Shown: piece after piece, positions 16,937-24,250 of the stretch
Position numbering within the stretch: position 1 is the first letter of the stretch
Layout of the letters: every line of letters starts with the position of its first letter
From: DASQUP01 sp035641235
Lineage (GTDB): Bacteria > Actinomycetota > CADDZG01 > WHSQ01
Length of the DNA stretch: 29,159 bases
Assembly (NCBI GenBank): GCA_035641235.1
Contig: DASQUP010000268.1
Location: 1-29,159 of the forward strand
Direction: 5' to 3'
Position numbers and translations under genes: made by a program
The notes under the pieces: model-generated
Seen by the model: only the letters and a program-made list of their open reading frames with translations
Databases searched by the model: none
What the model was told of the DNA's origin: nothing

Positions 16937-18277
16937 ATGGGCCTGAAGACCTTCGGCCTCATGAACGTCGACTGGGAACAGCGCGTCGACATGGACCGGC
17001 TTCGAACGCAGCGGCTGGCGCGTGCCACTGCCGTCCTCGAGGAATCGGACTGCGGCGCACTGCTCTGTTTCGACATGAGCAACATCCGCTACATCACAGC
17101 GACACACATCGGCACGTGGGCGCAGGACAAGTTGAACCGGTTCTGCCTGTTGCCGCGCAGCGACGAGCCGGTCATGTGGGACTTCGGCTCCGCGGCGCGC
17201 CATCATCAGCTGTACAACCCGTGGTTGGGGGAGCGCTCGCGCGCCGGCATCTCGACGTTGCGCGGAGCAATGTCGCCGGAGTCCGGGCGCGCCGAAGATG
17301 TTGCTCGCAAGATCCGCATCGAGCTCGAAGAGCGCGGGTTGAAGGATCAGCCTCTCGGCGTCGACGCGATCGAACTCCCCGTGCTGTTCGCCCTTCAGGG
17401 GGAGGGGATCGAGGTTGTCGACGGGCAACAGATGATGCAGAAGGCGCGCCTGATCAAGACCGAAGACGAGATCACCCTTCTGAACACCGCATGCATGATG
17501 GTCGACGCCGCATACGAAGAGCTCTACGCGGCCATGAAGCCCGGCATGAAAGAGAACGAGTGTGTCTCACTCGCGAACAAGGTGCTGTACGACCTTGGAT
17601 CGGAGTTCGTGGAAGGTGTTAACGCGATCTCGGGTGAACGCTGCAACCCTCATCCCCATGTCTACACGGACCGTGTCTTACGTCCAGGGGATCCCGCGTA
17701 CTTCGACATCCTCCACAGCTACATGGGTTACCGCACGTGCTACTACCGGACCTTCTGCATCGGCAGCGCCTCGCGCGCGCAGGTCGACGCATACACACGG
17801 TGCCGGGAGTTACTCGACGAGGCAATAAGCCTCGTAAAGCCCGGGATGACCACCGGGGACGTCGTCGAGGTGTGGCCGAGGGCGGAGGAGTTCGGCTTCG
17901 CCAACGAGGAGGCTGCGTTCGCGCTCCAGTTCGGACACGGGGTCGGTCTCTCGATTTGGGAGAAGCCGATCTTCAGCCGGCTCGTGTCGCTCGATCACCC
18001 TGAGCCGATCGAGGAGGGGATGGTCTTTGCGCTCGAGACGTTCTGGCCGGCGGCCGACGGATGGTCCGCAGCACGGATCGAGGAACAGATGGTCGTCACG
18101 TCCGATGGTTGCGAGATCATCACCAGGTTCCCCGCCGAGGAGCTGATGGTTGCCGGCCACCGCTACTACACGGCAACGGGTCCGCTGCCCACAACAAGGG
18201 AGACGCAGTCGAACCTGAATCAACCCACAACCGAGCGTGTCGTGGAATCGGCACGCGGCGAGGGGGTGCGCATATGA
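16937..18277 (+). CDS. M24-family (creatinase/aminopeptidase P fold) hydrolase, one metal ligand replaced
   Basis: From ATG 16937 (GGGGAG ribosome binding site 6 bp before) the product has 446 residues: a creatinase-type N-domain (about 20-165, with CFDMSNIRYITATHIGTW) and a pita-bread domain. Of the five usual metal ligands, Asp257 (YFDIL), His334 (FGHGVGL), Glu367 (ALET) and Glu382 are present, but the second Asp position in GYRTCYYRT is Cys268. The N-domain pattern recalls the DMSP lyase DddP and other M24 proteins with non-peptidase work, so peptide cleavage is doubtful. It is followed by an aldehyde dehydrogenase with an ATGA overlap, and a LacI-type operator lies upstream. A C-N or C-S bond cleaving enzyme that yields an aldehyde is a fair guess only. 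Confidence 0.8.
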   Translation: MGLKTFGLMNVDWEQRVDMDRLRTQRLARATAVLEESDCGALLCFDMSNIRYITATHIGTWAQDKLNRFCLLPRSDEPVMWDFGSAARHHQLYNPWLGERSRAGISTLRGAMSPESGRAEDVARKIRIELEERGLKDQPLGVDAIELPVLFALQGEGIEVVDGQQMMQKARLIKTEDEITLLNTACMMVDAAYEELYAAMKPGMKENECVSLANKVLYDLGSEFVEGVNAISGERCNPHPHVYTDRVLRPGDPAYFDILHSYMGYRTCYYRTFCIGSASRAQVDAYTRCRELLDEAISLVKPGMTTGDVVEVWPRAEEFGFANEEAAFALQFGHGVGLSIWEKPIFSRLVSLDHPEPIEEGMVFALETFWPAADGWSAARIEEQMVVTSDGCEIITRFPAEELMVAGHRYYTATGPLPTTRETQSNLNQPTTERVVESARGEGVRI

Positions 18278-19725
18278 CGCTGGTCGATGCGGAAGTTCCC
18301 CGCACGGAACTGTTCATCGGCGGCGACTGGCACGCATCTTCGGACGGCTCGACCTTCGATGTGTTCGATCCCGCCGACGGTTCGGTTCTCGCGACCGTCC
18401 CCAACGGGACAGTCGAGGATGCGATCGCATGCGTGGATGCTGCGGCCGGTGCAGCGCCGGAGTGGGCGGCGACCGCGCCGCGAGCGCGCGGCGAGATCCT
18501 GCGGCGCGCCTTCGAGATGATGGTCGAGCGCGCCGACGAGATCGCGACTCTGATCGTTCGGGAGAACGGGAAACCGCTCGCCGACGCGCGCAGCGAGACG
18601 GTGTACGCGGCGGAGTTCTTCCGCTGGTACTCGGAGGAGGCCGTCCGCATTCTGGGATCGATCTCGACGGCACCGAGCGGCGCCAACCGCATCATGGTCA
18701 TCCACCAGCCGGTCGGGATAAGCGTGCTCGTTACGCCATGGAACTTCCCGGCAGCGATGGCCACGCGCAAGATCGGACCGGCGCTGGCGGCGGGATGCAC
18801 GTGCATCCTGAAGCCGGCATCGGACACGCCGCTCACTGCACTTTTGATGGCCGACATCCTGGGCGAGGCGGGTGTTCCTCCCGGTGTCATCAACGTCCTT
18901 CCGTCGCGCCGTTCCGGGGAGGTTGTGGCGGCCATGGTCGACGATCCGCGCGTCCGGAAGCTCTCCTTCACCGGCTCCACCGAGGTCGGAAGCGGGCTGC
19001 TGGCTCTCGCGGCGCGCACGATCGTGAATACCTCGATGGAGCTCGGCGGCAACGCACCCTTCCTCGTCTTCGCCGACGCGAACCTCGATGCAGCGGTCGA
19101 GGGGGCGATGATCGCCAAGATGCGGAACATCGGCGAAGCATGTACGGCGGCCAATCGTTTCTACGTCGAGGAACCCGTGGCGGAGACCTTCGGCGCCATG
19201 CTTGCGGAGCGCATGGGGTCGCTGAAGATGGGGCACGGGCTCGACGAAGGGGTTCAGGTTGGACCGCTCATAAACGAGGACGCGCGCTCCAAGATTGATT
19301 CCCTGCTGTCGGATGCGGTGGACCGTGGAGGAAGCGTATTGTCCGGCGGAGGCCGCGTCGACGGGCCCGGCTACTTCTACCAACCCACAGTCGTCGGCGA
19401 CGTACCCGCGGCATCACAGATCCTGCGCGAGGAGATATTCGGACCCGTGGCACCGATCGTCACGTTTTCCAGCGAAGCCGAGGCCATTGCGATGGCCAAC
19501 GACACGGAGTACGGGCTGGTCTCGTACCTCTACACGCGTGACTTGAGCCGCGGTCTGCGCGTGGCTGAGGCACTGGAGGCGGGGATGATCGGACTGAATC
19601 GAGGACTGGTATCGGACCCGGCTGCTCCATTCGGTGGCGTGAAGCAATCCGGCATCGGCCGTGAAGGCGGCCACGAAGGAGTACTCGACTACACGGAGTC
19701 CAAGTACATCGCTACGGAGTGGTAG
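18274..19725 (+). CDS. NAD(P)-dependent aldehyde dehydrogenase, succinate-semialdehyde type
   Basis: The 483-residue enzyme is full length. TPWNFPAA near 154-161 holds the transition-state Asn157, ILKPASDTP the cofactor Lys180, FTGSTEVG the nucleotide loop near 232-239, MELGGNAPF the general base Glu256, and GEACTAANRF the nucleophile Cys290. These phrases and the length suit the GabD/succinate-semialdehyde dehydrogenase group, cytosolic enzymes that oxidise aldehydes to acids. It starts within the stop of the M24 gene (ATGA), so its substrate may be the aldehyde formed in the same pathway. Specificity for succinate semialdehyde is not certain. Transcription should come from the operator-bearing promoter at 16845. 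Confidence 0.92.
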   Translation: MTLVDAEVPRTELFIGGDWHASSDGSTFDVFDPADGSVLATVPNGTVEDAIACVDAAAGAAPEWAATAPRARGEILRRAFEMMVERADEIATLIVRENGKPLADARSETVYAAEFFRWYSEEAVRILGSISTAPSGANRIMVIHQPVGISVLVTPWNFPAAMATRKIGPALAAGCTCILKPASDTPLTALLMADILGEAGVPPGVINVLPSRRSGEVVAAMVDDPRVRKLSFTGSTEVGSGLLALAARTIVNTSMELGGNAPFLVFADANLDAAVEGAMIAKMRNIGEACTAANRFYVEEPVAETFGAMLAERMGSLKMGHGLDEGVQVGPLINEDARSKIDSLLSDAVDRGGSVLSGGGRVDGPGYFYQPTVVGDVPAASQILREEIFGPVAPIVTFSSEAEAIAMANDTEYGLVSYLYTRDLSRGLRVAEALEAGMIGLNRGLVSDPAAPFGGVKQSGIGREGGHEGVLDYTESKYIATEW

Positions 19726-19900
19726 TTGGTACGTGGTGCGCCCTCGCGCCGGGTGGGGTGACCTCCGGGCGAATCGCGCCCCGGGCATCGCCTTCTAACT
19801 GGCAGCAAGCGCGTCGGAGGGATTCTTTTGCTTACTCTGTTCGTCAAATGTGCGTCTACCTACGCCCCACGTAAGCGGACTCACATCTGAGTTCACATGG

Positions 19901-20680
19901 CTATCGTTGCCGGACAAGTTCGTCGAGCTCTCGGTCCACGGCGCGATGCCTTCTGAACTCGGTGTGAGCTCGCCCGATGCCGAAGCCCGCAGCAGCGGCC
20001 AGTATCGCGGTGGCGATGATCGACCACCAGGGAAGCTGAGGGCGCGATCCTTTTCTCACGTCGTCGATCGTTGTGGAGAGGCTCCCCAACCGCTCGTCGA
20101 GGGTGGCTACCTCCGCACCGACCCCGTCAATGTCGTGGCCTAGCCGGCGCTCCAACCGACGGTTCGCACGGCGCACCGCATAGCGTTGCGAGTCCACAAC
20201 CGAATCCAGTCTGTCCACCCTCTTGGTGAGTCGCGCCTCAAGAGCAGTAGCGAAAACCTTGATCCCTCCTGTTGGATCTACGTCCCCGAACGTCTGGCTG
20301 CAGTCCGAGTTGCAGAACGCGATCAAGTATTCGCCCGGAGACATCTCCGGAACGGTGAACGATATGGAGGCCTTCATCCGATCCCAGTCGATCGAGAGGC
20401 GACCCAGGCGGACCGTCCCGGGGCGGTCCGAAAGGGGAAGGGTCCATCCATACGTCTCCCGCGACAGCCAGGCGTAGTAGGGGCCGCGCTCCTTGACCTT
20501 CTGGGGATCTTTCGCGTAGGCCGTTGCGTAGGCCACGCGCGGCGACCCTGGGACCAGATAGGAGCTCAACACCTGATCATTGCGGAACTCGATCCAGTTG
20601 CCACCGCCTGCCGAAGCGGGTAGAGCCGACAGCTCGATCGTTGCGAGCACGAACAGAAGCAGGGCGGCACGCGATCTCAT
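19901..20680 (-). CDS. Secreted, C-terminally membrane-anchored protein of unknown function
   Basis: From ATG 20680, with AAGGAGG 5 bp upstream, the product has 259 residues. A signal peptide (MRSRAALLLFVLATIELSALPASAG, cleavage about residue 24-26) leads into a globular domain to about 140 with FTVPEMSPGEYLIAFCNSDCSQTFGDVDPTGG, which resembles small beta-sandwich domains exposed on the cell surface. A coiled coil follows (about 145-205), then one membrane helix (about 212-232, WWSIIATAILAAAAGFGIG) and a basic cytosolic tail. So the domain and coiled coil should face outside and the tail inside. An open frame continues far upstream of the ATG but is antisense to the M24 gene. I do not recognise a named family. 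It is convergent with the aldehyde dehydrogenase. Confidence 0.75.
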   Translation of the reverse strand: MRSRAALLLFVLATIELSALPASAGGGNWIEFRNDQVLSSYLVPGSPRVAYATAYAKDPQKVKERGPYYAWLSRETYGWTLPLSDRPGTVRLGRLSIDWDRMKASISFTVPEMSPGEYLIAFCNSDCSQTFGDVDPTGGIKVFATALEARLTKRVDRLDSVVDSQRYAVRRANRRLERRLGHDIDGVGAEVATLDERLGSLSTTIDDVRKGSRPQLPWWSIIATAILAAAAGFGIGRAHTEFRRHRAVDRELDELVRQR

Positions 20681-20700
20681 GGCGACCTCCTTGGACGTAG

Positions 20701-20865
20701 TCAATCCATGAGACGTCGCGGAACCCGTTTCCGTTCGGATCGCGCGTGGCCGGTCGATTGCGCAAGGGCGTCGAGGAGAAGCTTTGCTGCCGAAAGGCCC
20801 ATCACCATCGGCATGGCGGCGTCGAACAAGTTGTGCGCCTGTCCTGGCGACGAGGTTCGCAACAT
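20701..20865 (-). CDS. Possible small protein, 54 residues
   Basis: An ATG at 20865 opens a frame ending at a TGA at 20701-20703, only 20 bp before the secreted-protein gene on the same strand. The product has a hydrophobic or amphipathic middle (NLFDAAMPMVMGLSAAKLLLDAL) and a basic tail (ERKRVPRR). No clear ribosome binding site is seen, and the frame may be chance in a leader region. It resembles nothing that I can name. Confidence 0.22.
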   Translation of the reverse strand: MLRTSSPGQAHNLFDAAMPMVMGLSAAKLLLDALAQSTGHARSERKRVPRRLMD

Positions 20866-20923
20866 CAAGCCGCCCCAAGCGGCTCAGTGTTGCAAACCTT
20901 GAAGCAATAATTATCCTGCGCCG

Positions 20924-22081
20924 ATGAACCACGGTCCGTTTGCGGAGCCCTACCCCCGCTTCACCCGCGCTGAGATGGATCGGCGCCGCGGCCTCCTCGA
21001 GGCCGCCATGTCCGCCGAGGGTGTGACCCACCTCGTCGTCTACGGCGCGAACCGGGTCGGCTCGGCGGTCGGCTGGCTCACGAACTGGTCCGCAACTCGC
21101 GAGGCCCTCGTCCTCGTAGAGCCGGGAGAGCGGGACGTGCTGCTCGTTCAGTTCTACAACCATGTTCCCAACGCGCGCGAGGTCGCCGCGGAGGCCGACG
21201 TGCGGTGGGGCGGGCCGTCCTCGATAGCCACCGCGGCCGGGATGCTTGGGGATCGGTCGGCGCGCCGTGTCGGCACCATCGGCCCATTGCCGGGACGCGC
21301 TCGAGATGCACTCGCTGCCGTTGCGCCGGTCGTCGAACTCGACCGCGCCTACACCGAGGCGCGGCAGGTGAAATCCGGCGAGGAGATCGACTTCCTGCGC
21401 GTCGGTGCGCGGCTGACCGATGCGGGGATGGAGGCGCTCGCAAAAACAGCCCGCGACGGGGTAGCGGAGCACCACCTCGCCGCTGCGGTGGAGGCCGCCT
21501 ACCGGCCGTCGGGCGCCGTGAACCATATCCACTACTTCGGGACCACTCCCATGAGCGACCCGGCACGCTGCGTGCCTGCGCAATACCAGTCGAACGGGAG
21601 GGTCGCCCGCGGGGACGTTCTGACCGCCGAGATCAGCGCGTCGTACTGGGACTACGCGGGACAGATCCTGAGGACGTTTGCGGTGGAGGCGGAGCCAACT
21701 CCTCTCTACAGCGAGCTGCATGAGGTTGCCGAGGCTGCGTTCGACGCCGTGTGCGGGGTGCTGCGCGACGGCGCCACATGTTGGGATGTCGTTGACAGCG
21801 CCGGGGTCATCGAAGATGCCGGCTTCACCATCTACGACGATCTCTTGCATGGGTTCGGAGGGGGCTATCTACCTCCGGTGCTCGGCACCAGGAGCCGCAC
21901 GAACGAGGAGGTGCCGGACATGCGTTTCCGCGCCGGCATGACGGTCGTCGTCCAGCCCAACGTGATCACCCGCGACGAGTCGGCCGGCGTGCAGACCGGC
22001 GAGCTCGTGCTGATAACCGAAGATGGTTGCGAGCCGCTCCATTCATTCGAGCGAGGGTTCCTCCGGGCGCCAGTGGGCTAG
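20924..22081 (+). CDS. M24-fold protein lacking nearly all metal ligands (creatinase-like)
   Basis: The 385-residue protein has the two-domain creatinase/prolidase layout: an N-domain to about 145, the linker EARQVKSGEEIDFLR, and a pita-bread domain to the end. At the five metal positions I read Glu236 (AEIS), Gln247 (AGQILRT), His309 (LLHGFGGGY), Asn346 (VVQPNV) and Thr358 (GVQTGEL), so only the His is kept. Creatinase keeps this fold without metal and uses a His to hydrolyse a C-N bond, so metal-free catalysis is the best model. AT-rich AATAATTAT lies about 10 bp before the ATG with no ribosome binding site, so the mRNA may be nearly leaderless. It ends at a strong hairpin facing lacI. Confidence 0.78.
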   Translation: MNHGPFAEPYPRFTRAEMDRRRGLLEAAMSAEGVTHLVVYGANRVGSAVGWLTNWSATREALVLVEPGERDVLLVQFYNHVPNAREVAAEADVRWGGPSSIATAAGMLGDRSARRVGTIGPLPGRARDALAAVAPVVELDRAYTEARQVKSGEEIDFLRVGARLTDAGMEALAKTARDGVAEHHLAAAVEAAYRPSGAVNHIHYFGTTPMSDPARCVPAQYQSNGRVARGDVLTAEISASYWDYAGQILRTFAVEAEPTPLYSELHEVAEAAFDAVCGVLRDGATCWDVVDSAGVIEDAGFTIYDDLLHGFGGGYLPPVLGTRSRTNEEVPDMRFRAGMTVVVQPNVITRDESAGVQTGELVLITEDGCEPLHSFERGFLRAPVG

Positions 22082-22094
22082 GCCGGCCCGTTCA

Positions 22095-22141
22095 TTCTGT
22101 CTGCTCAGAACCGCGGAGTCCGCGGATTTCAGCAGACAGAA
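22095..22141. terminator. Bidirectional terminator-like stem-loop
   Basis: TTCTGTCTGCT (22095-22105) pairs perfectly with AGCAGACAGAA (22131-22141). Inside, CCGCGG (22111-22116) pairs with CCGCGG (22120-22125) around the loop AGT, with 5-nt internal loops between the two stems. It fills most of the gap between the convergent M24 and lacI genes. The last two lacI codons begin only 7 bp further on. There is no long T-run. Confidence 0.7.
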
Positions 22142-22147
22142 CGATGA

Positions 22148-23173
22148 CTACGGCCGCGGGGATGCCGTCGACGACCGGACCACTAGCTCGGGCTGTAGAA
22201 CCACCGTCTGCGGAGCCACGTCTCCGTTCTCCAAGCGCTCGAGCAGAAGGCTCGCGGCCTTCGCCCCGATCTCGTACTGCGGGATCCGGATCGTCGTCAG
22301 TGGGGGTCGGAGTTTGTCGATGAGCGGCATGTCGTTGTAGCCGATGACGCTGACTTCCTCGGGGCAGGAGATTCCTTCTTCGGCCATCACGTCGTAGCAC
22401 CCCAACGCCAGCAGGTCGTTTCCGGCGAAAATGGCCGTGAACTCTTTCCCGGTGTCGAGCAGTTCCCGGAACCGCAACGCTCCCTGCTCTTCGGTGAACG
22501 CCTCCCCGAAACGAATGAGGTCCGGGTCGGGCTCGAGACCGTGCCGGCGCATCGCCGAAAGAAAACCTTCGTAGCGAGCTCGTCCCGTCGAGAACTTCTC
22601 CGGCCCGACGATATGGGCGATCCGCTCGTGCCCGAGCCCGACGAGGTGGTCCACGGCCAGGCTGCTGCCGAGTTTGTCCTGCCCGATGACAGAAAAGGCG
22701 TGTTCCTTGTCGATGGTCCGGTTCACCAGCACGACGGGGAGCTCGGACTCGACGGCATCCTCGATCAGCGGGTCGTCGCGTTCCGCCGTTGCCAGGATGA
22801 ATCCCTCAACCAGTCGGGCGAGCATCATCTCGACGTGGAGCCGTTCCTTGCTCTGGTCGTTATCCGAGTTCGCGAGCACAGCCGTGTAGCCCTTGGTCGC
22901 CAGGCGGTCCTCGATTCCGCGCACGATCGGGGGGAATAGGGGGTTGGTCAGATCCGGGATGAGCACGCCGATCATCGACGACCGGCTGGTCTTCAGCCCC
23001 CGAGCGATCGGGTTGGGCCTGTAGCCCAGATCCTCCGCGGCCTGGAGCACCTTGTAGGCAGTCTTTTCGTTCACCAGGGAACGGGTGGCGGCGTTGAGCG
23101 CTCGGGAAGCGGTCCCGGGGTGGACGCCTGCGTGCCGGGCGACGTCCCGCAACGTTACCGGCGAGAAGACCAC
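22148..23173 (-). CDS. LacI/GalR-family transcriptional regulator
   Basis: From GTG 23173, 7 bp after GAGGGGAG, the product has 341 residues, normal for the family. The N-terminal HTH and hinge read VTLRDVARHAGVHPGTASRALNAATRSLVNEKTAYKV...LGYRPNPIARGLKTSRS, followed by the periplasmic-binding-protein-like effector domain (IGVLIPDLTNPLFPPIVRGIE, SVIGYNDMPLIDKLRPPLTTI near the end). It should bind as a dimer to a palindrome with a central CG. The site at 23204-23217 lies before its own gene and a better one at 23270-23283 before the divergent operon; further copies precede the Mo-hydroxylase and M24/aldehyde dehydrogenase genes. It is therefore probably an autoregulated repressor of this catabolic set, relieved by a pathway compound not identifiable here. 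Confidence 0.93.
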   Translation of the reverse strand: MVFSPVTLRDVARHAGVHPGTASRALNAATRSLVNEKTAYKVLQAAEDLGYRPNPIARGLKTSRSSMIGVLIPDLTNPLFPPIVRGIEDRLATKGYTAVLANSDNDQSKERLHVEMMLARLVEGFILATAERDDPLIEDAVESELPVVLVNRTIDKEHAFSVIGQDKLGSSLAVDHLVGLGHERIAHIVGPEKFSTGRARYEGFLSAMRRHGLEPDPDLIRFGEAFTEEQGALRFRELLDTGKEFTAIFAGNDLLALGCYDVMAEEGISCPEEVSVIGYNDMPLIDKLRPPLTTIRIPQYEIGAKAASLLLERLENGDVAPQTVVLQPELVVRSSTASPRP

Positions 23174-23203
23174 CGGGCGGCTCCCCTCTCGTTGGCTGTC
23201 GGA

Positions 23204-23217
23204 CGCAAACGATTGTA
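23204..23217. promoter_or_regulatory. LacI-type operator before lacI
   Basis: CGCAAACGATTGTA keeps the centre GCAAACGATTG of the palindrome with two outer mismatches. It lies 31 bp before the lacI start and 53 bp from the stronger site on the other side, a spacing that would let two dimers act together or loop DNA. Confidence 0.6.
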
Positions 23218-23239
23218 GTAAGCCCACACTCCGCTCCGC

Positions 23240-23283
23240 TTGACAATTCGGAGAAAGCCCCACCTATACTGCAATCGTTTGCT
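23240..23283 (+). promoter_or_regulatory. Strong promoter with overlapping LacI-type operator before dehydrogenase operon
   Basis: TTGACA (23240-23245), a 19-bp spacer and TATACT (23265-23270) form a near-consensus sigma-70 promoter. The operator TGCAATCGTTTGCT (23270-23283) begins on the last T of the -10. The dehydrogenase ATG is 19 bp downstream, after AGGAGG. Repressor binding here would block RNA polymerase. Confidence 0.78.
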
Positions 23284-23302
23284 GCCCTCGCCAGGAGGTC
23301 TT

Positions 23303-24250
23303 ATGGATCCCGATGCGAACGCGAAGCTCCGTCTCGGCTGGCTCGGGGTCGGGCGAATGGGTTACCCCCTGGCGTCTCGCCTTCTGGATGCGGGCTGTGA
23401 CCTGGGCGTCTACAACCGGACGAGGGCGAAGGCGGAGCCCCTGACCGAGCGCGGGGCCATCGTGGTCGATCGTCCGGCGGACCTCGCCGACCGAGACATC
23501 GTCTTCACGATGGTCGCGGGGTCGAACGATTTCACGGAGGTGACGATCGGGCCCGAGGGCGTCCTCTCCCAGGACGGGACGGTTCCCCGGATCGTGATCG
23601 ACTCCTCGACCGTATCGATCGAAGCCTCCACCAAAGTGCGGGATCAGGCTGCCAAGGTCGGGTCGGCCCTGCTCGCTGCGCCGGTGAGCGGCAATCCGAA
23701 GGTAGTGAAGGCCGGCCGGCTGACCTTCGCGGTGTCCGGTCCGAAGGAGGCCTTCGATGAGGCGCTTCCCTACCTCGAGTTCCTCGGGATGGCCGTGTCC
23801 TATGTCGGCGAGGGGGAGCTCTCACGCCTGGTAAAGATCTGCCACAATCTCATGCTCGGCGTGGTAACGCAGTCGCTCGCCGAGATCACCATCTTGGCCG
23901 AGAAGGGGGGCGTACCCAGGCACAGCTTCCTGGAGTTTCTCAACTCGAGCGTCATGGGATCCACTTTCACCCGCTACAAGACGCCCGCGTTCGTGAACCT
24001 CGACATGACTCCGACCTTCACGCCGGAGCTTCTCCTCAAGGACTTCGACCTGGGGCTCGAGGCCGCCGCCAACTTGAACGTCCCGATGCCCGTTTCTGCG
24101 CTGGTGCGCGAGCTGGTCATGGGACTGATCGGCCGGGGGATCACAGAAGAGGACTTCGCCGCTCTGCTGCGGGTCCAGGCAGAGGCCTCGGGACTCGAGC
24201 TGGAGCCGGAGGACGTTGAGGTCTCGGACGGCCTCGGAGGCGGTTCGTGA
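23303..24250 (+). CDS. NAD(P)-dependent beta-hydroxyacid dehydrogenase (3-hydroxyisobutyrate dehydrogenase family)
   Basis: From ATG 23303, with AGGAGG 4 bp before, the product has 315 residues. The Rossmann motif GVGRMG is at 15-20, the substrate-site DSSTVSIEAS near 100-109, APVSGNPKVVKAGRL near 126-140, and GEGELSRLVKICHN carries the catalytic Lys178. This is the family of 3-hydroxyisobutyrate, tartronate-semialdehyde and related dehydrogenases, which oxidise a beta-hydroxyacid or reduce the semialdehyde in the cytosol. Which substrate is used cannot be read. It heads an operon with E1 alpha, E1 beta and a D-2-hydroxyacid dehydrogenase, all overlapping or closely spaced, under LacI-type control. 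An in-frame TTG upstream (23240) falls in the promoter and is not used. Confidence 0.9.
   Translation: MDPDANAKLRLGWLGVGRMGYPLASRLLDAGCDLGVYNRTRAKAEPLTERGAIVVDRPADLADRDIVFTMVAGSNDFTEVTIGPEGVLSQDGTVPRIVIDSSTVSIEASTKVRDQAAKVGSALLAAPVSGNPKVVKAGRLTFAVSGPKEAFDEALPYLEFLGMAVSYVGEGELSRLVKICHNLMLGVVTQSLAEITILAEKGGVPRHSFLEFLNSSVMGSTFTRYKTPAFVNLDMTPTFTPELLLKDFDLGLEAAANLNVPMPVSALVRELVMGLIGRGITEEDFAALLRVQAEASGLELEPEDVEVSDGLGGGS

Noticed and set aside
20888..20910. TTGCAA...CAATAA before the second M24 gene as a fifth LacI operator
   Set aside because: The half-sites are too far apart and the central CG is missing.
20681..21850. Long minus-strand open frame continuing upstream of the secreted protein
   Set aside because: It is antisense to the M24 gene; the signal peptide and ribosome binding site mark the start at 20680.
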